A stretch of 8,675 nt of DNA from DATMXP01 sp964460935 (lineage in GTDB: Bacteria > Acidobacteriota > Terriglobia > Terriglobales > Acidobacteriaceae). A program made the position numbers and the translations under genes. The DNA lies in contig CAYWSM010000050.1 of NCBI GenBank assembly GCA_964460935.1, positions 1 to 8,675 on the forward strand, in the 5' to 3' direction. The notes under the pieces are model-generated. The model did not search any database and was not told the origin of the DNA. It saw only the letters and a list, made by a program, of their open reading frames with translations. Below are positions 1 to 8,516 of the stretch, one piece after another. Numbering within the stretch: the first letter of the stretch is position 1; each line of letters begins with the position of its first letter.

Positions 1-990
1 TACTTCCGTCAGATGCGCTGGAATGATTCCCCACGCTCCCTGCACGCCCACCTGCATAAAGAACGCCCCAATCGCCAGCACGATTGGCGTCCATCCAAAC
101 GCCCAGAAGGGGATCACGATCAGCGACAGCGCCAGTGCGGCCACCATCGCCTTGCGTCGCCCCGAATACTCCGACAACTGCCCAAAGATGATCGCCCCCA
201 CAATCGCCCCAATGTTGTAGAGGATCGCGATATACGACACGTGTGCCGCCGAAATCTTGTGGACAGTCTTCAGGAAGTCCGGATACAGATCCTGCGTCCC
301 GTGTGACAGGAACATCATCAGCGTCATCAGCACGATCAGGAACACGAACTGCTTCCAGTAGTGCGCCGTTGACTTCAGGATCGCACCCACCGTCGGCAAC
401 TTGTGCTGTTTCCATGCCTCCGACTCCGGTACCTTCGTCCTTATATATATGGCGAGCAGCGCCGGGACGCCGCCGATCCAGAACATCCAGCGCCATCCGA
501 GGGTTGGCATCACGATCCTTGCCGCCACCGCCGCCAGCAGATACCCCATCGAATATCCGCTCTGCAGGAATCCCGACAGCACCCCGCGCCACTTCGATGG
601 CGCCGACTCCATCGCCAGCGACGCGCCGATTCCCCACTCGCCGCCCATCCCAATTCCGTACAACGTCCGCAATATCAGGAATGTCGTGTAGTTCGGCGCG
701 AATCCGCAGAACACTTCCACGACAGAGAAGAAGATGACGTCCACCATCAGCGGAATGCGCCGTCCGTAGCGGTCCGCGAGCACCCCGAACAGCAATGCAC
801 CCAACGGACGCGTCAACAACGTCGCTGTGATCGTCGCCACGATGGCTCCCTTCGACACCTGGAACTGCCTCGCCAGCGTGTCGATCAGGAACACGACTAC
901 GAAAAAGTCAAATGCATCGAGCGTCCACCCGAGATAACCCGCCGTCACGGCATGGAACCGTTCCGTGCGCGACATGAATCCATTCGCCAT
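1..990 (-). CDS. MFS transporter, sialate/lactate:H+ symporter (SHS)-like, partial (C-terminus off window)
   Basis: This is an inner-membrane major facilitator, probably a proton symporter for an organic acid; the substrate cannot be read from the sequence. The frame is open from the ATG at 990 to the window edge, giving 330 residues of a protein usually a little over 400 long. The N-terminus has GWTLDAFDFF (residues 21-30), which opens TM1 in the SHS family (NanT- and Jen1-like permeases). MFS motif A is GVLADRYGRR (69-78). GIGMGGEWG follows in TM4, and SHGTQDLYPDF (229-239) starts the second half, again typical of SHS. About nine membrane segments are present. No good Shine-Dalgarno precedes 990. 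An in-frame GTG at 1032 has GGAG only 3 nt away, and an in-frame ATG lies at 975, so the exact start is uncertain. The gene is divergent from the kinase and no neighbouring catabolic gene hints at a substrate. Confidence 0.93.
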   Translation of the reverse strand, partial: MANGFMSRTERFHAVTAGYLGWTLDAFDFFVVVFLIDTLARQFQVSKGAIVATITATLLTRPLGALLFGVLADRYGRRIPLMVDVIFFSVVEVFCGFAPNYTTFLILRTLYGIGMGGEWGIGASLAMESAPSKWRGVLSGFLQSGYSMGYLLAAVAARIVMPTLGWRWMFWIGGVPALLAIYIRTKVPESEAWKQHKLPTVGAILKSTAHYWKQFVFLIVLMTLMMFLSHGTQDLYPDFLKTVHKISAAHVSYIAILYNIGAIVGAIIFGQLSEYSGRRKAMVAALALSLIVIPFWAFGWTPIVLAIGAFFMQVGVQGAWGIIPAHLTEV

Positions 991-1096
991 CGTGGGATGG
1001 ATGATACACGACCACCTGATTACGTTGGTCACTTCTCCACAGCAACGCCGCTCCCGGAAAGGCGTACTATCAGGTGTTGGCCGAGGTTCTCCCTCG

Positions 1097-1125
1097 TTGA
1101 CCCTCCCCCGTCGTTGAAGTACTTT
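1097..1125 (+). promoter_or_regulatory. Candidate sigma-70-like promoter for the kinase-cyclase operon
   Basis: TTGACC (1097-1102) matches the -35 consensus at five of six positions. After a 17-nt spacer comes TACTTT (1120-1125), which keeps the three most important -10 positions (T, A and the final T). Transcription would start near 1132, about 50 nt before the chosen kinase start. The -10 is imperfect, so this is only a candidate. Confidence 0.4.
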
Positions 1126-1169
1126 GCGAAACGTCACTTCTGGCGCACGTGCAGATGTGTGCCTGCGGT

Positions 1170-1175
1170 AAGGGA
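1170..1175 (+). promoter_or_regulatory. Ribosome binding site that selects the kinase start
   Basis: AAGGGA ends 6 nt before the ATG at 1182. The in-frame GTG at 1149 and ATG at 1155 have no comparable site. Starting at 1182 also removes a Cys-containing leader (MQMCACGKGPA) and leaves the usual short lead-in to the kinase domain (MPEKIGRYEI). Confidence 0.7.
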
Positions 1176-1181
1176 CCAGCA

Positions 1182-2945
<1,764 letters not shown>

Positions 2946-2986
2946 CCTGCGACTAAATACTCCCACCCCAAAGGTGAGATCGGAAA

Positions 2987-4630
2987 ATGGCGCGACTCAT
3001 CATCACGTCTCCGGACGGCAAACGCAGTGTGTTCGAAATCGGGAAACCGGTCATCACCATCGGCCGCGGCAGCGCCAACGATCTGGTATTGAACGATCCC
3101 AGCGTGTCGCGGTTACATGCCGTCCTGAAATCCGCCGCTGGCCATATTTCGATTGCGGATCGCGGCAGCACCAACGGGATCATTATCGACGGCCTTCGCG
3201 TTGCCGAGGAAACACCTCTCTCCCACGGTGACCGCGTCAAGATCGGCATCTACGATCTGAAACTCGAAGCCGTTCGCGAGCCCGCACGCGAATCTCGCGA
3301 TGCCGCCCTTGTCGTTCAGAAAGCGGACATGCCCGCTGCCCTGCGCGACGTCCTGCATGGTCACGCCCTCCCACAGCAACCGAAAAGCGGCGCCATGCCC
3401 GCCATCGCCGACAGTGCAGCCCTGCGCGATCAGTATTCCAAGCTGACGAAGGAAAATTTCCTGCTGCGCATGTTGTACGACGCAGGCAAAGTTCTCAATC
3501 AATATCGCACTGTGCCCGAACTGGTGCGCGAAGTCGTTCAGCTTACCTTCCGCATCGAAGGCGTGCAGCGCGGTTCCATCATGTTCCTCGGCCCAAACGG
3601 CGAAATTACCGAGCAGAGCGAAGTGCGCTACCGCACCACGCCGACCGACGACCAGCCGCAGATCACCTTCAGCCGCGCCATTCTCCAGCGCATCATGCAG
3701 GAGCGCGAACCGATCCTCGTCACGGACCTCAGCGCCGACGACCGTTTCATCGGCAGCGAAAGCATCAAGGTTTCCGGAATGCAGTCGGCGATGTGCGCTC
3801 CGCTCATCTCGCCGAATACCGGTGCCGTTCTCGGCGTGCTCTATGTCGATAATCTTTCGAAGAGCATGGCCTTCTCACAGGAAGAGCTGAACGTCTTTGC
3901 CGTTGTCGCCACGCAGGCCGCCGCAGCCATCGAGAACGTGATGGCCCACAAGCGCATCGCTGACCAGGAAGTGCAGCGCCGCGCCCTCGCCCGCTTTCTC
4001 GCGCCCGAAGTTGTCGAGCTGATCGCACAGAATCCGGAAGGCATCCGCCTCGGCGGCACGAACCAGAAAGTTACTGTTCTGTTCTGCGACATCCGGGGTT
4101 TCACCTCGATGTCGGAAACGATGGCTCCCGAGAAAGTGGTCGAGATCCTCAACGAATACTTCTCGCGCGTCACCGACGTCATCTTCGACCACGGTGGCAC
4201 CCTCGACAAGTACATCGGCGACGCCGCCATGGCCATCTTCGGCGCTCCCTTCAGCAAGGGTAACGACGCCGTTAATGCCGTGAATGCAGCTATCGCTATT
4301 CAGTCGATGATCGCCGAACTGAACCGTGACGCCACCGAACGCGGCCACCCGGAATTGAAGATTGGTGTGGGAATCAATACCGGCGTCGTGACCGCCGGCA
4401 ACATCGGTTCCGCGAAGCGCCTCGACTACACCGTCATCGGAGACGCTGTAAACCTCGCCTCGCGCATGTGCGGCAAAGCCGCCGCCGGCCAGATTTTCAT
4501 CACTGAATCCACCTTCAACGAAGTCGGCGGGCAATTCACGATGCTTCCGTTGCCGCCCGTGGAAGTAAAAGGAAAGTCCCAACCCATCAGCGTCTTCACC
4601 GTCCAGTGGCGAGCCGCCGCCGCAGTCTAG
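2987..4630 (+). CDS. FHA-GAF-class III adenylate cyclase
   Basis: This soluble signalling enzyme of 547 residues probably makes cAMP from ATP. The N-terminal FHA domain (about 1-95) has the phosphothreonine-binding set G26-R27, S41, H44 and N63-G64. A GAF domain covers about 164-317. A helical linker containing RFLAPEVVELI (336-346) resembles the cyclase transducer element. The catalytic domain (about 358-540) carries both metal aspartates (D368 in FCDIRGF, D412 in DKYIGD), base-selecting K408 and T482, and transition-state N489 and R493. This is a complete homodimeric class III set; the Lys/Thr pair indicates adenylate rather than guanylate cyclase, subclass IIIb. There is no membrane segment. 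The ATG at 2987 has AAGGTGAG 8 nt upstream. The close upstream kinase suggests that the FHA domain reads its phosphorylation; this is inference. The ligand of the GAF domain is unknown. Confidence 0.94.
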   Translation: MARLIITSPDGKRSVFEIGKPVITIGRGSANDLVLNDPSVSRLHAVLKSAAGHISIADRGSTNGIIIDGLRVAEETPLSHGDRVKIGIYDLKLEAVREPARESRDAALVVQKADMPAALRDVLHGHALPQQPKSGAMPAIADSAALRDQYSKLTKENFLLRMLYDAGKVLNQYRTVPELVREVVQLTFRIEGVQRGSIMFLGPNGEITEQSEVRYRTTPTDDQPQITFSRAILQRIMQEREPILVTDLSADDRFIGSESIKVSGMQSAMCAPLISPNTGAVLGVLYVDNLSKSMAFSQEELNVFAVVATQAAAAIENVMAHKRIADQEVQRRALARFLAPEVVELIAQNPEGIRLGGTNQKVTVLFCDIRGFTSMSETMAPEKVVEILNEYFSRVTDVIFDHGGTLDKYIGDAAMAIFGAPFSKGNDAVNAVNAAIAIQSMIAELNRDATERGHPELKIGVGINTGVVTAGNIGSAKRLDYTVIGDAVNLASRMCGKAAAGQIFITESTFNEVGGQFTMLPLPPVEVKGKSQPISVFTVQWRAAAAV

Positions 4631-4662
4631 TCTGTGTTTCTCTTTCGACCTCTGTGTTGAGA
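4631..4662 (+). repeat. CTCTGTG-type intergenic repeat, copy 1
   Basis: Directly after the cyclase stop, this element shares TTTCTCT (4637-4643) and the 13-mer CTCTGTGTTGAGA (4650-4662) with the element after feoB at 8435-8463, in the same order and orientation, with 6 nt rather than 5 nt between the blocks. Read on the other strand it contains two AACACAGA units. It probably belongs to a low-complexity family dispersed between genes in this genome. Confidence 0.55.
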
Positions 4663-4678
4663 CCTGTCAACCGGTCTC
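4659..4678. terminator. Weak hairpin between convergent cyclase and dgt-like genes
   Basis: GAGACC (4659-4664) and GGTCTC (4673-4678) form a 6-bp stem with an 8-nt loop in the middle of the 63-nt convergent gap, where termination is expected for both genes. Neither side has a clear U-tract, so it may act only weakly or with Rho, or be chance. Confidence 0.3.
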
Positions 4679-4693
4679 CAACCGATGATTTTC

Positions 4694-5869
4694 CTAACTC
4701 CTAACTCCCAAAAATCTCCCATGCTGCTCCGCGATATACCCATCCGTCATCCCCGCAATGTAGTCACACACGATCCTCGCCAGTGGCTCCGCCTCCGCCT
4801 TCTCCCGATACGTCCTCGGCAGCTCCTCCGGATGCTCCATCCAGAAATCAAATAAGTCGGCCACCACTTCTTCCGCCCTTACCTTATCTCCCTTCAGCTC
4901 CGGACTGTAATAAAGATTCGCGTACAAGAACTCCTTTGCCTGCCGCCGCTCGTTATCCACTGCCAGGCTGAACGCCGCCAGCCGCTCCGAATGCTGCCGC
5001 ACATCCTCCAGCGTCTTCACGCCCGCCGCCGCAATCCGTTCCCGCGTGTTGTTGATCAGGTCTGTCACCAAATGATTGAAGAATCGCTTCAGCGCCTCGT
5101 TGAACTTCAGCTTATCGATCACGTTCGGATACCGCGCCTCCGCCACCTGGTACGCCCGCGCGAAAGCTGGCACCTTTTCACAGATCTGCGGGATCTCGAG
5201 GATCCCCGCCTCGTATCCGTCATCGAGGTCCGCCATGTTGTACGCGATCTCGTCCGTCAGGTCGATCAACTGTGCCTCCAGCGGAGGCCGCTGGTCGAGC
5301 AGATACTCGCGCAGATCCGGATACCGTGCCGCCTCGTAATCGCGCGAATGCTTGATGATCCCCTCGCGCACCTCAAACGTCAGGTTCAATCCGCGGAACG
5401 CCGCATAGCGCAGTTCGAAGTCCTCCACGATGCGCAATGCGTGCAGGTTGTGATCGAAGAACAGTCCATGCTTGCGCATCGCTGTATCGAGCGCCTTCTC
5501 GCCCGCATGACCAAACGGTGGATGCCCGAGGTCATGCACCAGCGCCAGCGCCTCTGCCAGATCGACATTCAGCCCAAGCTGCTCGGCAATCGTTCGCGAG
5601 ATTTGCGCGACTTCGATCGTGTGTGTCAGCCGGTTGCGAAAATGATCGCTAACGCGAGCGGTAAATACCTGCGTCTTATTTTCCAGCCGACGGAACGCCC
5701 GCGCATGAATAATGCGGTCGCGGTCGCGCTGAAAGTCGTTGCGATAGGGATGTGGCGATTCGGGATAGCGTCGGCCGCGCGTGCGCTCCACCCGCACGGC
5801 ATATTCGGCGAGCATGGCCGCAGTGTAGCGAAAGCCGTCTCCGGTATCCAGTACCCTCTGTTTCACCAT
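4694..5869 (-). CDS. dgt: dGTPase-like HD-domain deoxynucleoside triphosphate triphosphohydrolase
   Basis: This cytoplasmic enzyme (391 residues) is predicted to hydrolyse a dNTP to the deoxynucleoside plus tripolyphosphate, limiting the dNTP pool. The family signature is complete: RGRRYPES with HPYRNDFQRDRDRIIH near the N-terminus, RAFRRLENKTQVF, then metal ligands H83 (RLTHTIEVAQ), H112-D113 (VHDLGHPPFGHAGE) and D206 (LTDEIAYNMADLDD). Length and motifs fit the short dGTPase-like group rather than the longer E. coli Dgt, so the preferred dNTP is uncertain. AGAGGG lies just before the ATG at 5869 and is better spaced for the GTG at 5866. A start at M19 (5815) would remove residues normally present in this family and lacks a binding site. 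The 3' end carries a small tandem duplication, CTAACTC twice at 4694-4707, and the stop lies in the outer copy. The gene is convergent with the cyclase and divergent from feoAB, so probably transcribed alone. Confidence 0.93.
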   Translation of the reverse strand: MVKQRVLDTGDGFRYTAAMLAEYAVRVERTRGRRYPESPHPYRNDFQRDRDRIIHARAFRRLENKTQVFTARVSDHFRNRLTHTIEVAQISRTIAEQLGLNVDLAEALALVHDLGHPPFGHAGEKALDTAMRKHGLFFDHNLHALRIVEDFELRYAAFRGLNLTFEVREGIIKHSRDYEAARYPDLREYLLDQRPPLEAQLIDLTDEIAYNMADLDDGYEAGILEIPQICEKVPAFARAYQVAEARYPNVIDKLKFNEALKRFFNHLVTDLINNTRERIAAAGVKTLEDVRQHSERLAAFSLAVDNERRQAKEFLYANLYYSPELKGDKVRAEEVVADLFDFWMEHPEELPRTYREKAEAEPLARIVCDYIAGMTDGYIAEQHGRFLGVRS

Positions 5870-6176
5870 GCCCTCTGCGATGAAAAACCAGCGCTAAAAC
5901 AACCGAGGTGGCTGATCCCCAACGCCGGAGACCGCTCACGTTCACTATTTCGCCACCCAGACAAAATCTTGAAGTGTGACGGCATTCACTCCGATGGCAA
6001 TAAATTCATGTCGAACGGTACGCGGATTTCCCAGAACGGAACCGATTCGAATCTCGCCGCAAATCCGTAACCCCCTGAATCCAAAGCACCTAACCTCGCT
6101 CGCCACCACCCCATCTCCGATCCTCCATATTTCCATCCGGAGTGCTCCAGATCACAATTGGCTGTGACTTCAGTAG
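5870..6176. other. Intergenic region without a recognised gene
   Basis: This is the larger part of the roughly 380 nt between the dGTPase-like start and feoA. It should contain the minus-strand promoter of the hydrolase gene, but no hexamer pair there is convincing. A 63-codon minus-strand frame (5945-6136) is open, but it has no recognisable family or good ribosome binding site, so I do not call it. TCACA and TGTGA at 6152-6156 and 6163-6167 form a short inverted repeat, probably chance. I see nothing else. Confidence 0.6.
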
Positions 6177-6205
6177 TTGCCGAAACTCGCACCGGAGCGG
6201 ATAAT
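6177..6205 (+). promoter_or_regulatory. Sigma-70-type promoter of feoAB
   Basis: TTGCCG (6177-6182) is followed after exactly 17 nt by GATAAT (6200-6205), which differs from the -10 consensus only at its first base. Transcription would start near 6212, giving a leader of about 39 nt before feoA. The -10 is embedded in the Fur-like operator. Confidence 0.65.
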
Positions 6206-6227
6206 GATATTGAAAATGATTTTCAAT
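6200..6227. promoter_or_regulatory. Fur box (iron-dependent operator) overlapping the feoAB promoter
   Basis: ATTGAAAATGATTTTCAAT (6209-6227) is a perfect 9-1-9 palindrome. Its inner TGAAAATGATTTTCA differs from the 7-1-7 Fur consensus TGATAATNATTATCA by one symmetric pair of bases. Immediately upstream and overlapping, GATAATGATA (6200-6209) matches the first ten bases of the classical 19-bp Fur box. The site covers the -10 and the expected start point, so Fur with Fe(II) should block RNA polymerase. Position, sequence and the feoAB target all agree. Confidence 0.85.
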
Positions 6228-6250
6228 TTCGCCCGTTGAGGGAGGTCCCG

Positions 6251-6523
6251 ATGTCCGACGATGCGGTAAGACTGGCCGATTTACGGGAAGGCGAACAGGC
6301 CATTCTCACCGAACTCGACCTGCCAAGCCACACCGCCGAGCATCTCATGTGCCTCGGCTTCATCCCCGGCGTCGAGATCACCGTCGGCAAGAGCGGTCCC
6401 GGGGGCGACCCCCGCGTGTACAACGTGGACGGTTCCAATGTCGCGCTCCGTCGCGATGTCTCGCTCAACCTTGGCGTTACTCCCAAAATTTCCAAACTAA
6501 AGACCTGGAGAACCCAGGGCTGA
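6251..6523 (+). CDS. feoA: FeoA, ferrous iron transport protein A
   Basis: FeoA is a small cytoplasmic protein with an SH3-like fold that is needed for FeoB-mediated Fe(II) uptake and is thought to act on FeoB. The 90 residues match the family along their length: RLADLREGEQAIL at the start, LMCLGFIPGVEI in the middle, GPGGDPRVYNVDGSNVALRR, then a short C-terminal tail. The ATG at 6251 has GGAGGT at 6241-6246, spaced 4 nt from the start. An in-frame TTG at 6158 would put the promoter and Fur box inside the gene and is rejected. The stop TGA is one base before the feoB ATG, so translation is likely coupled. Confidence 0.95.
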   Translation: MSDDAVRLADLREGEQAILTELDLPSHTAEHLMCLGFIPGVEITVGKSGPGGDPRVYNVDGSNVALRRDVSLNLGVTPKISKLKTWRTQG

Positions 6524-6524
6524 C

Positions 6525-8420
6525 ATGTCTGCGTGCTGTGACACCAATGTGGCCGTGAAGCCACTCGCTGGCGGCCCGCGCAACGGATTCCGTTCCGTCG
6601 CCATCGTCGGCCCGCCGAATTCGGGCAAGTCAACGCTCTTCAATCGCCTCACCGGACTCCGCCAGAAGGTCGCCAACTTCCCCGGTGTCACCGTCGAACA
6701 TCACATCGGATACATCCGCAACCAGCACGATGAAGAAGTCGCGCTCATCGATCTCCCCGGTATTTACAGCCTGACGCCCAAGTCGGAAGACGAACGCGTT
6801 GCTGTCGATGTGCTCAACGGCCGCATGGATGGCACGCCCAAGCCCGAAGCCATCATCCTGATTCTCGATGCCACCAACCTGAACCGCCATCTCGTGCTCG
6901 CCGCGCGCGTCATCGCCGTCGGCCTGCCCACGCTGGTGTTACTGAATATGGCGGATTCGCTCAAGGCCCTCGGTGGCGGACTCGACGTACTCGCCCTCGC
7001 CCGCGAACTCGGCACGCCCGTCGCGCTCATCAGCGCATCCAAGGGCGAAGGTATCGACGTCGTTCAACGCTTCGTTTCCGGAAGCGCTACCGCCCCGGCG
7101 ACGATTCCTGTCATCAATGTTGTCCACGATGTCGTCCAGTGCCGCGAATGGGCGTGTACCGTCACCAAGAATTCGTCGTATCAGAAGCCGCTGCCGTCCG
7201 CCTGGACGCGCCGCCTTGACAACCTCATCCTCGACAAGCGTTGGGGGCCCATCATCTTCGCCGTTGTTGTGGTTGGCGTGTTTCAGTGCATTTTCACCCT
7301 CGGCCAGCCGCTCTCGGATCTATTCAAATCGGTGCTTGATGCCGTCGGCACTCGCCTCGGCGCGCTGCTTCCGAATGGTCTGTTGGAATCGTTGCTGATT
7401 GACGGCGCGTGGCGCGGCGTAACGTCTGTCCTCGTCTTCCTGCCGCAGATTCTGCTGCTGTTCCTCGTAATCGGAGCTCTTGAAGATTCCGGCTATCTCG
7501 CGCGCGCTGCGGTCATCGCCGATCGCACCATGAAGAAAGTCGGGCTGAACGGTAAGTCGTTTATCCCGCTGCTCTCGGCCTACGCCTGCGCCGTCCCGGC
7601 GATCATGGCCACGCGCACCATCGAGGACAAGCGCGACCGCATCGCCACCATCCTCATCGCGCCGTTCATGACCTGCTCGGCCCGCCTGCCGGTCTATACC
7701 ATGATCATCGCGGCGTTCATTCCCGAACACCGCATCCTGGGCCCGTTCTTCGGCTCGCGCGCCGCGGCTATGCTCGGCCTCTATGTTCTCGGATTCCTTG
7801 CCGCTGTCTGTACCGCGCGCATCTTGAAGTCGTCGGTGCTCAAGAGCACCGACTCGCCCTTCATCCTTGAGATGCCGCCGTACCGCTGGCCCACGTTCCG
7901 TTCGCTTGGACTGCGCCTCGTCGATCGCTCCAAGGCATTCCTCTACCGCGCCGGAACCGTCATTCTCGCCGTCTCGCTAGGGCTGTGGGCATTCACGCAT
8001 TTGCCGCTGCACAACGGACACGCCCCCGACATCCAGGAAAGCCTCGTCGCCACGCTCGGACGCACCATTGAACCGGTGATCCGACCTCTCGGCTTTGATT
8101 GGAAGATCGGCGTTGGACTCATCACTTCTGTCGCCGCTCGCGAAGTGATCATCAGCACACTCGGCACGCTGAACGGCATCGATCCCGAGTCGCACGCGCT
8201 CAGCCTGCAACAGGCTCTCCACAGCCAACTCACGCTCGGCGGAGCCGCTGCGCTGCTCATCTTCTTTGCCTTCGCTATGCAGTGTACCTCCACGCTTGCC
8301 GTCGTTCGCCGCGAAACGAACAGCTGGAAGTGGCCCGCCATCCAGTTCACCTACATGACCGCGCTCGCCTACGTCGCTGCGCTGATCACGAACATCGCCG
8401 TTACAAAATTCTTCGGTTAA
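6525..8420 (+). CDS. feoB: FeoB, GTP-dependent ferrous iron transporter
   Basis: FeoB carries Fe(II) across the inner membrane. It has 631 residues, shorter than E. coli FeoB but complete. The cytoplasmic G domain has G1 GPPNSGKS (29-36), G2 threonine T56, G3 DLPG (76-79), G4 NMAD (141-144) and a G5-like ISASKG. A helical spacer region follows to about 238, and the membrane domain begins at W240. Conserved pore and gate segments are visible: YACAVPAIMATR with C355, FMTCSARLPVY with C384 and FAMQCTSTLAVVRRE with C587. The N-terminus adds a short tail with two adjacent cysteines (C4-C5) before the G domain. No feoC follows. The start ATG is one base after feoA, with AGGG 5 nt upstream inside feoA. 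Iron-repressed expression through the shared Fur box is expected. Confidence 0.97.
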   Translation: MSACCDTNVAVKPLAGGPRNGFRSVAIVGPPNSGKSTLFNRLTGLRQKVANFPGVTVEHHIGYIRNQHDEEVALIDLPGIYSLTPKSEDERVAVDVLNGRMDGTPKPEAIILILDATNLNRHLVLAARVIAVGLPTLVLLNMADSLKALGGGLDVLALARELGTPVALISASKGEGIDVVQRFVSGSATAPATIPVINVVHDVVQCREWACTVTKNSSYQKPLPSAWTRRLDNLILDKRWGPIIFAVVVVGVFQCIFTLGQPLSDLFKSVLDAVGTRLGALLPNGLLESLLIDGAWRGVTSVLVFLPQILLLFLVIGALEDSGYLARAAVIADRTMKKVGLNGKSFIPLLSAYACAVPAIMATRTIEDKRDRIATILIAPFMTCSARLPVYTMIIAAFIPEHRILGPFFGSRAAAMLGLYVLGFLAAVCTARILKSSVLKSTDSPFILEMPPYRWPTFRSLGLRLVDRSKAFLYRAGTVILAVSLGLWAFTHLPLHNGHAPDIQESLVATLGRTIEPVIRPLGFDWKIGVGLITSVAAREVIISTLGTLNGIDPESHALSLQQALHSQLTLGGAAALLIFFAFAMQCTSTLAVVRRETNSWKWPAIQFTYMTALAYVAALITNIAVTKFFG

Positions 8421-8434
8421 TTTGCTCCGTGCTC

Positions 8435-8463
8435 TCTGTTTCTCTGCGATCTCTGTGTTGAGA
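8435..8463 (+). repeat. CTCTGTG-type intergenic repeat, copy 2
   Basis: Fourteen bases after the feoB stop lies TCTGTTTCTCT, five spacer bases, and CTCTGTGTTGAGA (8451-8463). The last 13 bases are identical to 4650-4662 after the cyclase gene. Both copies follow a plus-strand stop codon in the same orientation. Confidence 0.55.
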
Positions 8464-8474
8464 ACAAACAGCAA

Positions 8475-8494
8475 AGGCGCCCCGCAGGGCGCCT
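8475..8494 (-). terminator. Intrinsic terminator-like hairpin of the minus-strand Gly/Tyr-rich gene, possibly bidirectional
   Basis: AGGCGCCC (8475-8482) and GGGCGCCT (8487-8494) form a perfect 8-bp GC-rich stem with a 4-nt loop. On the minus strand it lies 22 nt after the TAA at 8517 and is followed by T-rich TTGCTGTTTGTTCTC. On the plus strand, after feoB, there is no T-tract, so termination of feoAB here would be weaker. Confidence 0.65.
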
Positions 8495-8516
8495 CGCCGA
8501 CTCCACCACCTTACCT

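Larger units (their letters stand above)
991..1181. other. Divergent intergenic region between the MFS gene and the kinase
   Basis: These 191 nt separate two divergent starts and must hold promoters for both genes. On the plus strand there is one moderate sigma-70-like candidate at 1097-1125. On the minus strand TTGCTG and TAATCA are 17 nt apart, but both hexamers are weak and I do not call them. No small ORF with a ribosome binding site was seen. Confidence 0.6.

Noticed and set aside
1013..1076. 8-bp inverted repeat CACCTGAT / ATCAGGTG upstream of the divergent MFS and kinase genes
   Set aside because: The arms are 48 nt apart and an 8-bp match is reasonably likely by chance in a region of this size.
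1149..1181. Kinase start at GTG 1149 or ATG 1155, adding a CAC-containing N-terminus that could look like a lipid-modified Cys
   Set aside because: There is no hydrophobic signal before the cysteines, and the ribosome binding site fits the ATG at 1182.
4991..6070. Long plus-strand open frame (359 codons) opposite the dGTPase-like gene
   Set aside because: It lies antisense to a complete, motif-rich HD hydrolase; its protein shows no family motif and is full of Arg, Gln and His typical of a mirrored GC-rich gene.
5945..6136. 63-codon minus-strand frame in the dgt-feoA gap
   Set aside because: It looks somewhat protein-like at its C-terminus, but there is no ribosome binding site, known family or supporting context; a pseudogene remnant cannot be excluded.
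6152..6167. TCACA-N6-TGTGA as a CRP-like site near feoA, tempting because of the cyclase in the window
   Set aside because: The half-sites are in the opposite order to the CRP consensus TGTGA-N6-TCACA and the arms are only 5 bp.
6158..6250. Upstream in-frame TTG start for feoA
   Set aside because: It would place the promoter and Fur box within the coding sequence, while the ATG at 6251 has a strong GGAGGT.
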